IMG/VR virus record: IMGVR_UViG_3300023172_000016
Location: 1-64,000 of that record
DNA length: 64,000 nucleotides
Source of the DNA: a virus
Strand: one strand, 5' to 3'
In this document: positions 15,854 through 24,075 of the stretch, piece by piece
Layout of the letters: each line of letters begins with the position of its first letter
Numbering within the stretch: the first letter of the stretch is position 1
Translations under genes and position numbers: made by a program
Notes under the pieces: model-generated
What the model saw: only the letters and a program-made list of their open reading frames with translations
Told to the model about the DNA's origin: nothing
Database searches by the model: none

Positions 15854-16801
15854 TTAATTGTAGTAACCTTTTTCTTTTAACGTGTCTAAATGTTGTATGA
15901 TTTTTTCCAGCTCTTGTTCCCTCTTTTCTCCGTGTAGAACTTTGATGAGGTTTTTATCCTTTGGTATTTTATAAAAATCCCCACTTAGCGTATCTTGTTC
16001 TACCTCGGTTTCGAAGAAATGCTTCACCGTGTTATATCCATCGTTGATGTTGATATAGCTCATTGGTAAACCTCCTCCCCCATATTTCCATACAAGTACG
16101 TTGGTTGGGGTTTCGTCTTGGAAAGGAGCATAATAATAAACATCAACAATTCTCCAAAGAACATCCAATAGTTTGTCGAGAACATCTAAGAATTCTTCGC
16201 ACTTTTTATTAGCTAGAAAAATATTGGTGGTCCTATACTCACCTCTGTCTTCTGGTACTAATTGTAAGAACTGCATCAGTGGCCATTCTAGTGTTTTTGT
16301 TAGATCACATTCTGGCCAGCAACCCTCAAAAGGATTTCCCCTCATTTCCCCCTCATCATCTGGTACCATCACAAATTGATGAGGTCCCTTTGTTAATAAC
16401 GGGGTCATTTCTATTTCATTACTGTGATTAAATATCTCATCTATGTTTGGACAAGCTACACTATCCACATCTATAAAGCAAACCTCATCATAGCCCATTT
16501 TGATGGCTTTTAAACAAGCTTCAGACTTTCTAGATAAAACCTGGTAGCTTCTTAATTTTTTACGATTTACATAAAAATTACCACCTTCTACACTTTGGAA
16601 ATCCTCGTCATTTTCGAAAAGTTCGTAATCTATCCGGTGGAATTTTACACCTTCAGGCATCTCTAATCCAGAATCTCCTGGGAAGTAGTTTATGCAAAAG
16701 ATGTTGATGTCATATTCCGAATACTTCTTTAAACTTTTTATTAGCCACAATGTGAGATAGTGGTAATTTTCAGTGGTTATTGAAACGTAGGATCTTCTCA
16801 T
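15854..16801 (-). CDS. Putative GT-A glycosyltransferase
   Basis: 315 residues. YHYLTLWLIKSLKKYSEYDINIFCINYF at the N-terminus and GYDEVCFIDVDSVACPNIDEIF near residue 105 (DxD motif) match nucleotide-diphospho-sugar transferases. It overlaps the FkbM-glycosyltransferase fusion gene by four bases, so the two are probably made together and act on the same glycan. Donor and acceptor unknown. Confidence 0.65.
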   Translation of the reverse strand: MRRSYVSITTENYHYLTLWLIKSLKKYSEYDINIFCINYFPGDSGLEMPEGVKFHRIDYELFENDEDFQSVEGGNFYVNRKKLRSYQVLSRKSEACLKAIKMGYDEVCFIDVDSVACPNIDEIFNHSNEIEMTPLLTKGPHQFVMVPDDEGEMRGNPFEGCWPECDLTKTLEWPLMQFLQLVPEDRGEYRTTNIFLANKKCEEFLDVLDKLLDVLWRIVDVYYYAPFQDETPTNVLVWKYGGGGLPMSYININDGYNTVKHFFETEVEQDTLSGDFYKIPKDKNLIKVLHGEKREQELEKIIQHLDTLKEKGYYN

Positions 16802-18339
16802 TTTATTAAGTACAAAGCGATTTCAGAATTACCCTGGTCATATACTCTAATTATATCTCCAGATTCAAAATTGTCTGAGGATATCCAATAAACCAGTTTT
16901 CTGTTTAGTGGTTCCATATTCCAATGTATTTTCTCTATTCCTTTTTTATATAGTGCAATTCTTGTTTTACCGATTGCTTCACTTAAAGGTTTGTAGAACA
17001 CCTGGTTACCTTTTCTTTCCCACTTTCCTAATTTACCTCCCGAAAACTGTGAAAGTAGACTTAGAATCTCAATTCTTTCATTTTTTGAATACGAAGTAAC
17101 GTGTACAATAAAATCTCCAGGATCCCAAAGATTTTTATTCATATGTGGGAAAGCATCAACAGTAAAAGGATTTTTAGCCGGCCAAAATCTGTTAAGTAAT
17201 TTTTCTTCCAACAGAAGAATACCATCTTTCCATCTATCCTTTTTAGATGAAATCCTTATTTGTCTCATTTCATGATCAAACTCGTTGATGTCCATCCCCT
17301 CCGGCCAATCTGGTGAATTCCAAATCTCATCTAAGAATTCCAAAGAATCTTGACAATTTTTTATTAGGATTTGTGAGCTCATGATATTATCATCGAAGGA
17401 GCTATTTGTTAATTCGTTGTCTGCAGCACCACCCCCACTTGGAAAAACAATAAACTTGTCATTATTCAAAAATGATTCAAGCTTAATTGTTGGGTTCATT
17501 ATTAAACAATCACAGTCTATAAAGAAAAGCCAGTCTGCAGTGTTCTTTTTAAGTAACTCCTTGAGCAATTTTATCTTTCCCCACTGAGCATGTCTACCCT
17601 CCAGAAAATCACTATCTATTTTGAAATCAACAAGACTATAGTTATGTACAGTACAGTAATCTCTGAAATTCTCCTTAATGGTAATTGCAGCCATATCCGT
17701 ATAATTGTCATCATACATAGATACTACCGCTATTCTTTCCTTCTTTTCAAAAGAAAAGTTACCTCCAGGTAGTTGTTTGGTTTTTTGATATCCGAAGTCC
17801 TCTAACCTTCTAACTAAACTTTTAAATTCCTCCTCGGTGGATTCTAAGCTGTGCTCTCGATTGTACTCAAACGTTATCTCTCTTGGTAAAACCTTTTCGT
17901 AGTCCAGAAGGGAATTAATGATTGATAGGTCGTTGCCTTCCAAATCCGTTTTAAGTATTCCTATTTCCGTTATTGAATATTCTTCAATAATCTCCTTTAT
18001 GGTAATGGTTCTTACCCTGTTCTTTTCGTAAAGATGCTCTATATTTTTCTTTCTGAGCTCGTCAAGAACATATGGGTGTGGGGATCCTAATTTTGAACAT
18101 CCCCTTATCCAGTCAGGTAAAGAAAACTCTTTTATGGTTTTTTCCGAGAGCGTATAGATGTAATCCTCTCCGCTTTCTTGGGAAACAACTGCATTTAACT
18201 TTGTTACATTTTCTCTATCTGGAAGGTTGTCTAGGTAATGTTTTATGGCTTCAATACTTAAACCTCTTTCGTGATCTTTGCAAGATTGAAGTAGGGTATC
18301 AAAATCACAAGTGCCTATTTCTACAAAATCGTATTTCAC
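16798..18339 (-). CDS. FkbM-type methyltransferase fused to glycosyltransferase
   Basis: 513 residues with two domains. Residues 1-200 resemble an FkbM SAM-dependent O-methyltransferase (MKYDFVEIGTCDFDTL, EIGILKTDLEGNDLSIINSLL). Residues 205-440 resemble a GMA12/MNN10-type galactosyltransferase: RIAVVSMYDDNYTDMA, then HAQWGKIKLLKELLKKN and WLFFIDCDCLIMNP, where DCD is the DxD motif. A roughly 70-residue C-terminal segment is unassigned. Fusion of the two suggests synthesis of a methylated sugar on a polymer. It overlaps genes on both sides. Confidence 0.7.
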   Translation of the reverse strand: MKYDFVEIGTCDFDTLLQSCKDHERGLSIEAIKHYLDNLPDRENVTKLNAVVSQESGEDYIYTLSEKTIKEFSLPDWIRGCSKLGSPHPYVLDELRKKNIEHLYEKNRVRTITIKEIIEEYSITEIGILKTDLEGNDLSIINSLLDYEKVLPREITFEYNREHSLESTEEEFKSLVRRLEDFGYQKTKQLPGGNFSFEKKERIAVVSMYDDNYTDMAAITIKENFRDYCTVHNYSLVDFKIDSDFLEGRHAQWGKIKLLKELLKKNTADWLFFIDCDCLIMNPTIKLESFLNNDKFIVFPSGGGAADNELTNSSFDDNIMSSQILIKNCQDSLEFLDEIWNSPDWPEGMDINEFDHEMRQIRISSKKDRWKDGILLLEEKLLNRFWPAKNPFTVDAFPHMNKNLWDPGDFIVHVTSYSKNERIEILSLLSQFSGGKLGKWERKGNQVFYKPLSEAIGKTRIALYKKGIEKIHWNMEPLNRKLVYWISSDNFESGDIIRVYDQGNSEIALYLIK

Positions 18340-19130
18340 TAGATGTTCTTTTGTTTTAGTATTTGTTTCTGGCTATTGAAACAATGTAGGGAAACTATGT
18401 GCATTGCATAGTAGCCAGGAACTACATTTTCCCAAGACTTGTCCCTTTTTTTCATTTCTTCAATAACCCATAGCAACTTTCTGCAGGCAAGATAGATGTC
18501 ATCCCTAAAATGTCTCATGATATCACAAGACCTGATAAAATAAGAAACGTGAAGAAAGTCTCCTCTCCTCATGAAATGATATCCGATAGTACATGGAACC
18601 CTTTCCTGGTGGTGAGACCCAGTATCCTCGGGAAACCAAATTGGTAGAAAAGCTTGTCTCGTAAAAGGCTCTCTTTCCAAAAGGTCTAATACATCATTAA
18701 AATCTCCGTACTCGTACCTAATTCCTTGTAATTTCCTTCTTGGTAGTTTACCTGTCTCTAAATCAAAAGGAGCTTTTTTAGGCCAAATCCTTTCTGGATA
18801 GGTGTGGGAAAACTGCTCTTCTTTTTTGAACTCGCTATTTTTGTTTTGATTAAAAGGCCACCATTCGTTTGAGGGTGGTGGATTTAGCGGAATCCCGCCA
18901 ACTCTTTCATCAAAGTGATTATCAGCCCAAGGAAGGTTTGGTTTTACCTCAGATATTAGTTCCTCCAAAGTTTCAGGAATAAACATCTGAAATGAATGAT
19001 TCATTACTTCCCACATGTCATCAGGTGATTCAATCCCTTGCCACCTTTCAGTCTTAACCACGTACCCATGATTTCTTAGTCGGTCTTTTGTCCATTCTAT
19101 TGCTAGGGAGGGCTTGTAAAAGGTTTTCAT
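18339..19130 (-). CDS. Divergent thymidylate-synthase-fold protein
   Basis: 263 residues. The second half follows the TS core: FTRQAFLPIWFPEDTG takes the place of the dUMP phosphate-binding SRR..W segment, VPCTIGYHF supplies a candidate catalytic Cys180, and YFIRSCDIMRHFRDDIYLACRKLLW replaces RSxDxxLGLPFNIA. The sequence is far from the true ThyA at 5206. TS relatives in phages include pyrimidine hydroxymethylases that make modified bases, so dUMP or dCMP modification is a fair hypothesis. It starts a group with FkbM and glycosyltransferase genes. Confidence 0.65.
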   Translation of the reverse strand: MKTFYKPSLAIEWTKDRLRNHGYVVKTERWQGIESPDDMWEVMNHSFQMFIPETLEELISEVKPNLPWADNHFDERVGGIPLNPPPSNEWWPFNQNKNSEFKKEEQFSHTYPERIWPKKAPFDLETGKLPRRKLQGIRYEYGDFNDVLDLLEREPFTRQAFLPIWFPEDTGSHHQERVPCTIGYHFMRRGDFLHVSYFIRSCDIMRHFRDDIYLACRKLLWVIEEMKKRDKSWENVVPGYYAMHIVSLHCFNSQKQILKQKNI

Positions 19131-19187
19131 TACTATTACTCGTTAGTGTCTTTATTATTGTATTTCTGTTTGGTTTCTAATGTTATT

Positions 19188-19724
19188 CTAAACTTCAAAA
19201 ATATTTCTCACTTGACGATTCTTACCCCCTTTTGGTTTTATGGTGCTTTCTTTAATATAAACCTCAGATATAGATATTGACTCATAGTGCTTAAACCCCA
19301 TTTTACCTAAAATAATTTTCTCGCTTTCCTGTCTTTCAAATATGCTAGGATACTCAACACAAATTAGCTCTGTTCCCCACCTCTCTGATGAAAATCCGGC
19401 AAGCACTTTAGATGGTAGATCACTCTCTTTGATCAGAAGGATTTTTATTTCCGGTACATTTGTTGTTTCTAAAAATGCATCAATAGAATTAGATGGATCT
19501 CTTTCACAATCTATTAATTTGCAAAGCCTTCTATTCCTCCTTAAACCATTAAATTTTTCCTCTTTTGGCTGTAAACACAAAACCCTCCAGTTGTTTTTTT
19601 CGTAGGTGTATAGATGATTATCATGAACAGAAGATTCAGTAGCACCATATTCTAAAGCACCAGACTTGCAACTTTTGGGATCTATAATTTCTATTAGTCT
19701 ATCGCAAATAAGTTTTTCTGCCAT
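19188..19724 (-). CDS. FkbM-like methyltransferase
   Basis: 178 residues. The region SGALEYGATESSVHDNHLYTYEKNNWRVLCLQPKEEKFNGLRRNRR follows the FkbM pattern (G-A-N-x-G...S-x-T..FE...W-x-G-L-x-I-E-P...F..L..NR). The SAM-binding GANxG is degenerate (YGATES) and IEP is LQP. It may be active with altered SAM binding or a degraded member. A terminator for the upstream nuclease gene lies directly before it. Confidence 0.6.
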   Translation of the reverse strand: MAEKLICDRLIEIIDPKSCKSGALEYGATESSVHDNHLYTYEKNNWRVLCLQPKEEKFNGLRRNRRLCKLIDCERDPSNSIDAFLETTNVPEIKILLIKESDLPSKVLAGFSSERWGTELICVEYPSIFERQESEKIILGKMGFKHYESISISEVYIKESTIKPKGGKNRQVRNIFEV

Positions 19725-19759
19725 AAAAAAACAAGTTTACCTTTATACAGTAAACTTGC
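19725..19759 (-). terminator. Intrinsic terminator
   Basis: Nine-base stem caagtttac/gtaaacttg with a short loop, followed on the - strand by a run of seven T. It ends the transcript of the exported nuclease gene. Confidence 0.8.
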
Positions 19760-19783
19760 TTTATGTTTTCAGTTATTTGCTTT

Positions 19784-20368
19784 TTAATTACATACTTCTA
19801 GTTTGTAATCAGAATAAGATTTCTTGGTTGGTTTCTCATTAGGAAAGTAATAACATTCTGCTAATTCATCATCGAGGTATATCTTTTTTGTAAATCCACT
19901 TGGAATTGTTGCACCGGAGGGAAGGACTTCTGGATTTTCAAAATGAACCTTTATTGAAACCGTTACTTCACCTTCACTTGCTAGGTTTCTTTCATAAGCT
20001 TCTAAAAGTCTCCAAAGACCCCTATTTAAATCCTGGTGCTGGAGGGCACAGTTTAGATATGAAAATGTTTGTTTAAGCATTTCCCTTGTGCAGTTAAAAT
20101 CAGCAGCAGGAGCCATGTGGCCTTTATCCCACACGTTGGCTCTATAGTCTTTATTATCTGATGTGTGTACTGAATCATTCTTATAGAAATCCATGCCTTT
20201 CCTAGATGCGTTTCCATTAGGACAAAGTACTTTATATTCAACAAAAAGAGGTTGTTCCAGGGATTCTGAATATAACACCTTGTAAATTCCGGCGTCTATT
20301 CTTAGTGTATCTTTTTGTGCAAATACAACGGAAGGTATAAATAGCAGGAGTAAAAAAAATTTCCGCAT
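19784..20368 (-). CDS. Exported DNA/RNA non-specific endonuclease
   Basis: 194 residues with a signal peptide (MRKFFLLLLFIPSVVFAQ). The beta-beta-alpha-metal nuclease core has DKGHMAPAADF (DRGH variant, catalytic His84), then FSYLNCALQHQDLNRGLWRLLE, which supplies the metal-binding Asn and the N-x-x-x-W-x-x-L-E helix. It should digest nucleic acid in the periplasm or outside the cell, so it could protect against competing phage DNA or salvage nucleotides. It has its own terminator and an upstream GTTATATAAAG box. Confidence 0.85.
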   Translation of the reverse strand: MRKFFLLLLFIPSVVFAQKDTLRIDAGIYKVLYSESLEQPLFVEYKVLCPNGNASRKGMDFYKNDSVHTSDNKDYRANVWDKGHMAPAADFNCTREMLKQTFSYLNCALQHQDLNRGLWRLLEAYERNLASEGEVTVSIKVHFENPEVLPSGATIPSGFTKKIYLDDELAECYYFPNEKPTKKSYSDYKLEVCN

Positions 20369-20383
20369 TTTCTATTTTTTCCT

Positions 20384-20641
20384 TTATATAACCTTTACCC
20401 GGTACTTAGTTTCAATCCAAGTCATCTCAATCTCGGCTTTTCTTCTGTCAATTTTCCCGATCGACATAATGGAATTAACCCCAAATTCAACCCATTCTTC
20501 GTAATCTCTCCTACTAAGTGGGCTTTTGTAAAACCAATATGGATCCTTTTGTGCCTTCTCTTCACTGATATCTGCATACAAAAGGTGTCTTTTCTTAAGA
20601 ATAGAGATTACCTCTTCCTGGTTTTTACTGTTTAGACTCAT
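20384..20641 (-). CDS. Hypothetical protein
   Basis: 85 residues, helical and charged, with DPYWFYKSPLSRRDYEEWVEFGVNSI. Four-base overlap with the methylglyoxal synthase gene. Not recognised. A GTTATATA box overlaps its last codons, directed at the nuclease gene. Confidence 0.5.
   Translation of the reverse strand: MSLNSKNQEEVISILKKRHLLYADISEEKAQKDPYWFYKSPLSRRDYEEWVEFGVNSIMSIGKIDRRKAEIEMTWIETKYRVKVI
20385..20393 (-). promoter_or_regulatory. GTTATATAA promoter-like box
   Basis: Seventeen bases upstream of the exported nuclease start, overlapping the end of the preceding gene. Same GTTATATA variant as at 3342, 29989, 35987 and 37784. Confidence 0.3.
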
Positions 20642-21015
20642 TGTGTTTCTTGATTAAAGGTTTTGATCAGTCTTTTTGCTGTTGAATAGTTTGTCGCTAA
20701 TGGGACGTTGTGGAAATCACAAATTCTTAATAACATTTGTACATCTGGTTCGTGAGGATGTTTCCCCAATGGGTCACGGAAGAAAATAATTAAATCTATA
20801 TGTCCCTGAGAAGCCATTGAAGCTATTTGGGCATCACCACCATGTGGACCCGACAAAAGCTTTTGGACTTTTAAGCCAGCTTGTTCCACATGGGTTCCGG
20901 TGGTACCAGTTGCTACAAGTTCAACATCCTCCCTTTTAAAAAAATCTAAGTTGTGCATGACAAAAGAAACCATCGATGCTTTCTTTCCGTCGTGTGCTAC
21001 GATTGCTATTTTCAT
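20638..21015 (-). CDS. mgsA: Methylglyoxal synthase
   Basis: 125 residues from the ATG at 21015 (MKIAIVAHDGKKASM). The enzyme turns dihydroxyacetone phosphate into methylglyoxal and phosphate. Family landmarks are intact: VAHDxKK at the N-terminus, ATGTTGTH phosphate-binding loop, SGPHGGDAQIAS with the catalytic Asp61, FFRDPL with Asp81, and KHPHEPD. This is an unexpected gene for a phage, because methylglyoxal is toxic and drains glycolysis. It overlaps the neighbours on both sides, in a run of small metabolic genes. Confidence 0.9.
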   Translation of the reverse strand: MKIAIVAHDGKKASMVSFVMHNLDFFKREDVELVATGTTGTHVEQAGLKVQKLLSGPHGGDAQIASMASQGHIDLIIFFRDPLGKHPHEPDVQMLLRICDFHNVPLATNYSTAKRLIKTFNQETQ

Positions 21016-21398
21016 TGTTGTGAATCTCCTCTCCAAACTCTATATGAATCTGAATCAAAATGCTCTGTTGATACTTCGTAAACAACTCCGTCATCTAATG
21101 CCTCGAGCTGATGTGGTTGCCCAGGTCTTTGTCTTACAGAATCCCCTACCCTCAAAATCTGCTCATTTACTTCAGCAGTTTCGGTATCTATCCATCTATA
21201 AACAAATTCCCCCTCTTGGACATACCATGTTTCATCCTTTATCATGTGGTAATGCATTGAGAATTTAGCTCCCTTTTTGAAGCAAAGAAGCTTACCACAA
21301 TATAGCTCGTTGTTTTCGAAAATAATTTCGTGTCCCCATCCTTTAGGTACGTTGCAACCTGGGCACTCTTTTGCATTAATTACTTTAGGTTTTTCCAT
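21012..21398 (-). CDS. Cupin protein, mannose-6-phosphate isomerase type II-like
   Basis: 128 residues: single cupin barrel with GWGHEIIFENNELYCGKLLCFKKGAKFSMHYHMIKDETWYVQEGEF (metal-binding HxH and E) and GQPHQLEALDDG. This matches the C-terminal cupin of sugar-nucleotide isomerases. It carries an additional CPGC pair near the N-terminus. With the dehydrogenase and epimerase nearby, a role in sugar-phosphate metabolism fits. It overlaps mgsA by four bases. Confidence 0.75.
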   Translation of the reverse strand: MEKPKVINAKECPGCNVPKGWGHEIIFENNELYCGKLLCFKKGAKFSMHYHMIKDETWYVQEGEFVYRWIDTETAEVNEQILRVGDSVRQRPGQPHQLEALDDGVVYEVSTEHFDSDSYRVWRGDSQQ

Positions 21399-21400
21399 GA

Positions 21401-21832
21401 TTATTTTTTTATGACATCATCCATTAAATCCCTATAGCGTGGAAGTATGCGTACACTTGCTTCTTCGTAATCCATAAACTTAGCATCGTTAACCTCAGCT
21501 AATTGTAGCATTGACTGCGGAAGTATTTCATTACTAATACCAATTTCTTCCAGCGAATCTATATAACATTCAAAAATGTAAACAGTTTTGAAAACCTTTT
21601 TACCACGGGTATAATGGATTGTATGTTTTTTCCCGAGTTGGTGTGGGAATATTTTAATTCCAACCTCCTCATATGTTTCTCTGCATGCAGCTTCTACAGC
21701 ATCCTCCCCAGGTTCAATATGACCTTTAGGAGGCATATAGCTTCCAAACCACTTGCTGTTGGTGCTATGACAAAGAAGCAATTTATTATTGCAAACTATT
21801 GCAATTCCAGAAGACTCTTCTATTTTTCCCAT
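21401..21832 (-). CDS. Nudix hydrolase
   Basis: 143 residues with a complete Nudix box GHIEPGEDAVEAACRETYEEVGI (residues 37-59; all G, E, RE..EE residues present). The family removes nucleoside diphosphates linked to other groups. KWFGSYMPPKGH upstream is like Ap4A or RNA-cap-type Nudix enzymes. Substrate unknown; it lies in the sugar-nucleotide gene group. Confidence 0.9.
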   Translation of the reverse strand: MGKIEESSGIAIVCNNKLLLCHSTNSKWFGSYMPPKGHIEPGEDAVEAACRETYEEVGIKIFPHQLGKKHTIHYTRGKKVFKTVYIFECYIDSLEEIGISNEILPQSMLQLAEVNDAKFMDYEEASVRILPRYRDLMDDVIKK

Positions 21833-21847
21833 GCTCGATAATTTATT

Positions 21848-22693
21848 TTATTTATCGAACACTTCGGAATTAGATACTGCTCTACCTTTCATTTTTTCCC
21901 AATCCCTCTCAGGTCTAATCTCAAGATTGGTTATCCATCCACCTTCAATGCTATTCATCTTAGTTCCATTACTTTCAGCAAACTTTAAGAGTGCATTTAC
22001 ATCTTTAGGGAAACAGGTTCCACCATATCCCATCAACCCATCTGGTCCAGGTACATGAAGGTGCGAGTCTCCAACCCTACCATCCGAAGCAAATCCATGA
22101 AGAGCGTCTTGCCAATTAACACCAATAATTTCCGCCAGTCTATAGAATTCGTTCATAATCGAGACCTTTGTTGCAAAGAATGTGTTGTTCATATACTTGA
22201 TATACTCCGCTGTTTTGGAATCTGTTAAGATAAAATGCCTGTTCATAAATCTAGACTCGAAAAGTTCTTTTACCCTTGAGGTAAGTCTTTCTTCCCCGCC
22301 TAATATGATTCTTGATTGTGTAAGGATGTCTAGTTTAGCAGTCCTCTCTGTAAGAAATTCAGGAGAGAATACAATATCAAACTCAAATCTGCTGGAGAGT
22401 GATTCTGTAGTTCCTGGTAGAACCGTGGATTTTATAATAAACACTTGATCCTTACGTGGGAATATAGATCCAAAGAATTCTTCAACAAAGGAAATATCCT
22501 GTGTACCATCCGTTCTCATTGGTGTTGGAAGACAAACAAAAATAAACTCTTGTTCCAGTGTTTCTTCCAGTGTGTGAGTAGCTTTAAGTGGATCTATATC
22601 ATATATTCTTACGTCAGCAGCAGGAGAGAAAGCAAAAGCTTGTGCCTCACCTACAAATCCATTTCCTACAATTCCTATTTTTTTCCTATTCAT
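21848..22693 (-). CDS. UDP-glucose/GDP-mannose dehydrogenase-like protein, short form
   Basis: 281 residues. Rossmann start IGIVGNGFVGEA, then VCLPTPMRTDGTQD, IIKSTVLPGTT and the catalytic MGYGGTCFPKD with Cys227, the signature of the UDP-glucose 6-dehydrogenase family. It stops soon after the central domain, whereas typical enzymes have 390-440 residues and a C-terminal UDP-binding domain. It may therefore be an active compact version or bind a different sugar nucleotide. It overlaps the epimerase gene by eight bases. Confidence 0.85.
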   Translation of the reverse strand: MNRKKIGIVGNGFVGEAQAFAFSPAADVRIYDIDPLKATHTLEETLEQEFIFVCLPTPMRTDGTQDISFVEEFFGSIFPRKDQVFIIKSTVLPGTTESLSSRFEFDIVFSPEFLTERTAKLDILTQSRIILGGEERLTSRVKELFESRFMNRHFILTDSKTAEYIKYMNNTFFATKVSIMNEFYRLAEIIGVNWQDALHGFASDGRVGDSHLHVPGPDGLMGYGGTCFPKDVNALLKFAESNGTKMNSIEGGWITNLEIRPERDWEKMKGRAVSNSEVFDK

Positions 22694-23528
22694 CGTTTAA
22701 TTTTTTAGATCCCTTTCCTTGGAGATATTCTTTATAGTCATTTATCCTATCTTTTATTCCATATTCTGGGAACCAATTAGTTAAAATGTTTTTGGTTTCA
22801 GCTCTTGTGAAAAACTGATATCCCTCAGGTATTGCTGATTTATCTGTGTGAGTGTATGGAATATTAAAGTAATCCATAAAAATTTCAAACCCCACGGGTG
22901 TTGTGGTACCAATATCAAAAGTTCCTCCCTTATCCATTTCCATTGCATGAATGTTAGCATTTACAACATCGTCAACATGAATAAAATCCCTTTTCGGATT
23001 CCCTGGAAATAGCTCCATAAATTTTATGGATTTATCTATGTAATATTTCTTGAATGCTTGATATGCTACAGATGCCATTCTTCCCTTCTCCTCCTCACCA
23101 GGTCCGAAAACGTTGAAATATCTTAGCGAAATTGAATTTTCGTACGTGTTAACATATTTTTCACCAGCGTACTTAGACCAAGCATATAGATTAGCTGGTA
23201 TCTTACCATCGGTTCCATAATTAGCAGCAGAGGAAGAGTAAACTATTCTTTTCCCATATTTTTTAGATAAATCACAAAGGAGTTTGGTGAATTCAAAATT
23301 GAGATACATCATGTAGTTTACATCTTTCTCTAGGGTGTCTGAACATGCACCGACATGAAACACTCCATCAATGCCTTCCTCAAATATGCCAATAAGATCT
23401 ACCTCGCATCTAGTAGATAAAGCATCCTCCTTTTCAAATCCAACAACTAAGTGACCTTCTGATATTAGCTTTTCCCTAAGTCTTTTACCAATAAATCCGT
23501 CTTGCCCTGTAAGCAAATAAGTAGACAT
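22686..23528 (-). CDS. NAD-dependent sugar epimerase, HldD-like
   Basis: 280 residues, short-chain dehydrogenase fold: TGQDGFIG at 7-14 for NAD, catalytic Y115xxxK119 (YAWSKYAGE), and RYFNVFGPGE. FHVGACSDTLEKDVNYMMYLNFEFTKLL and KRDFIHVDDVVNANI closely follow ADP-glycero-manno-heptose 6-epimerase, so a heptose or related surface sugar is the best guess. Adjacent to the dehydrogenase and cupin genes, forming a sugar-nucleotide module. Confidence 0.85.
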   Translation of the reverse strand: MSTYLLTGQDGFIGKRLREKLISEGHLVVGFEKEDALSTRCEVDLIGIFEEGIDGVFHVGACSDTLEKDVNYMMYLNFEFTKLLCDLSKKYGKRIVYSSSAANYGTDGKIPANLYAWSKYAGEKYVNTYENSISLRYFNVFGPGEEEKGRMASVAYQAFKKYYIDKSIKFMELFPGNPKRDFIHVDDVVNANIHAMEMDKGGTFDIGTTTPVGFEIFMDYFNIPYTHTDKSAIPEGYQFFTRAETKNILTNWFPEYGIKDRINDYKEYLQGKGSKKLNDE

Positions 23529-23592
23529 ATTAACTGTTTTAATTACATTCTATACTGAACTTGGGCTAAAAAATTTCGTGTAATTTGTTTGT

Positions 23593-24036
23593 TTACCAAT
23601 CCAATTGATCTGGGTCAACCTCTATGTCACCACCCATGCTGCTTTGGGCTGCCATAGTAAACTCATATTTCTCATCATAAGTCGTGGCACTTACAAATCC
23701 ATCCCCTTTATACTCTCCATAACTTCCATCAAAGTCATCGAAGAAAACAACCTCATTCTTTCCATCGGGTCTTATAATTTCAAACCAATGTGTGTCGTAA
23801 GGAACTTTGTAGTTAGGGCTGTCAATATTGTTCAGTTCGAGATGGCGTTCAAACCATCCCTTGTCCTTGTGATACTTTTTAATAAGTTCTATAATTTCCT
23901 CACGATCCTTATCATGGTCAAGAGACCTTAATATTTTAACACCTCTGTAATGCTTTTTCTTTGGCCACCTTGAAAATTTGCCAGTGGGAAATCCCAGATT
24001 TCCAATAGAGTCCTCAAATAGTCGAATGTGTTTCAT
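23593..24036 (-). CDS. Hypothetical protein with capsid-targeting-like N-terminus
   Basis: 147 residues from the ATG at 24036 (MKHIRLFEDSIGNLG). The start fits the F-(E)-D/(L/I)xE pattern shared with other probable packaged proteins. The rest contains IDSPNYKVPYDTHWFEIIRPDGKNEVVFFDDFDGSYGEY and an acidic C-terminus. No family is recognised. A GATATATAA box lies immediately upstream, as for the other tagged genes. Confidence 0.5.
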   Translation of the reverse strand: MKHIRLFEDSIGNLGFPTGKFSRWPKKKHYRGVKILRSLDHDKDREEIIELIKKYHKDKGWFERHLELNNIDSPNYKVPYDTHWFEIIRPDGKNEVVFFDDFDGSYGEYKGDGFVSATTYDEKYEFTMAAQSSMGGDIEVDPDQLDW

Positions 24037-24040
24037 TAAT

Positions 24041-24049
24041 TTATATATC
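24041..24049 (-). promoter_or_regulatory. GATATATAA late-promoter-like box
   Basis: Five bases upstream of the start at 24036. Same consensus as at 8801, 43863, 49675, 57667 and 58503. Confidence 0.35.
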
Positions 24050-24075
24050 TTTAAGAAACTTAACGCCTGGTACAC

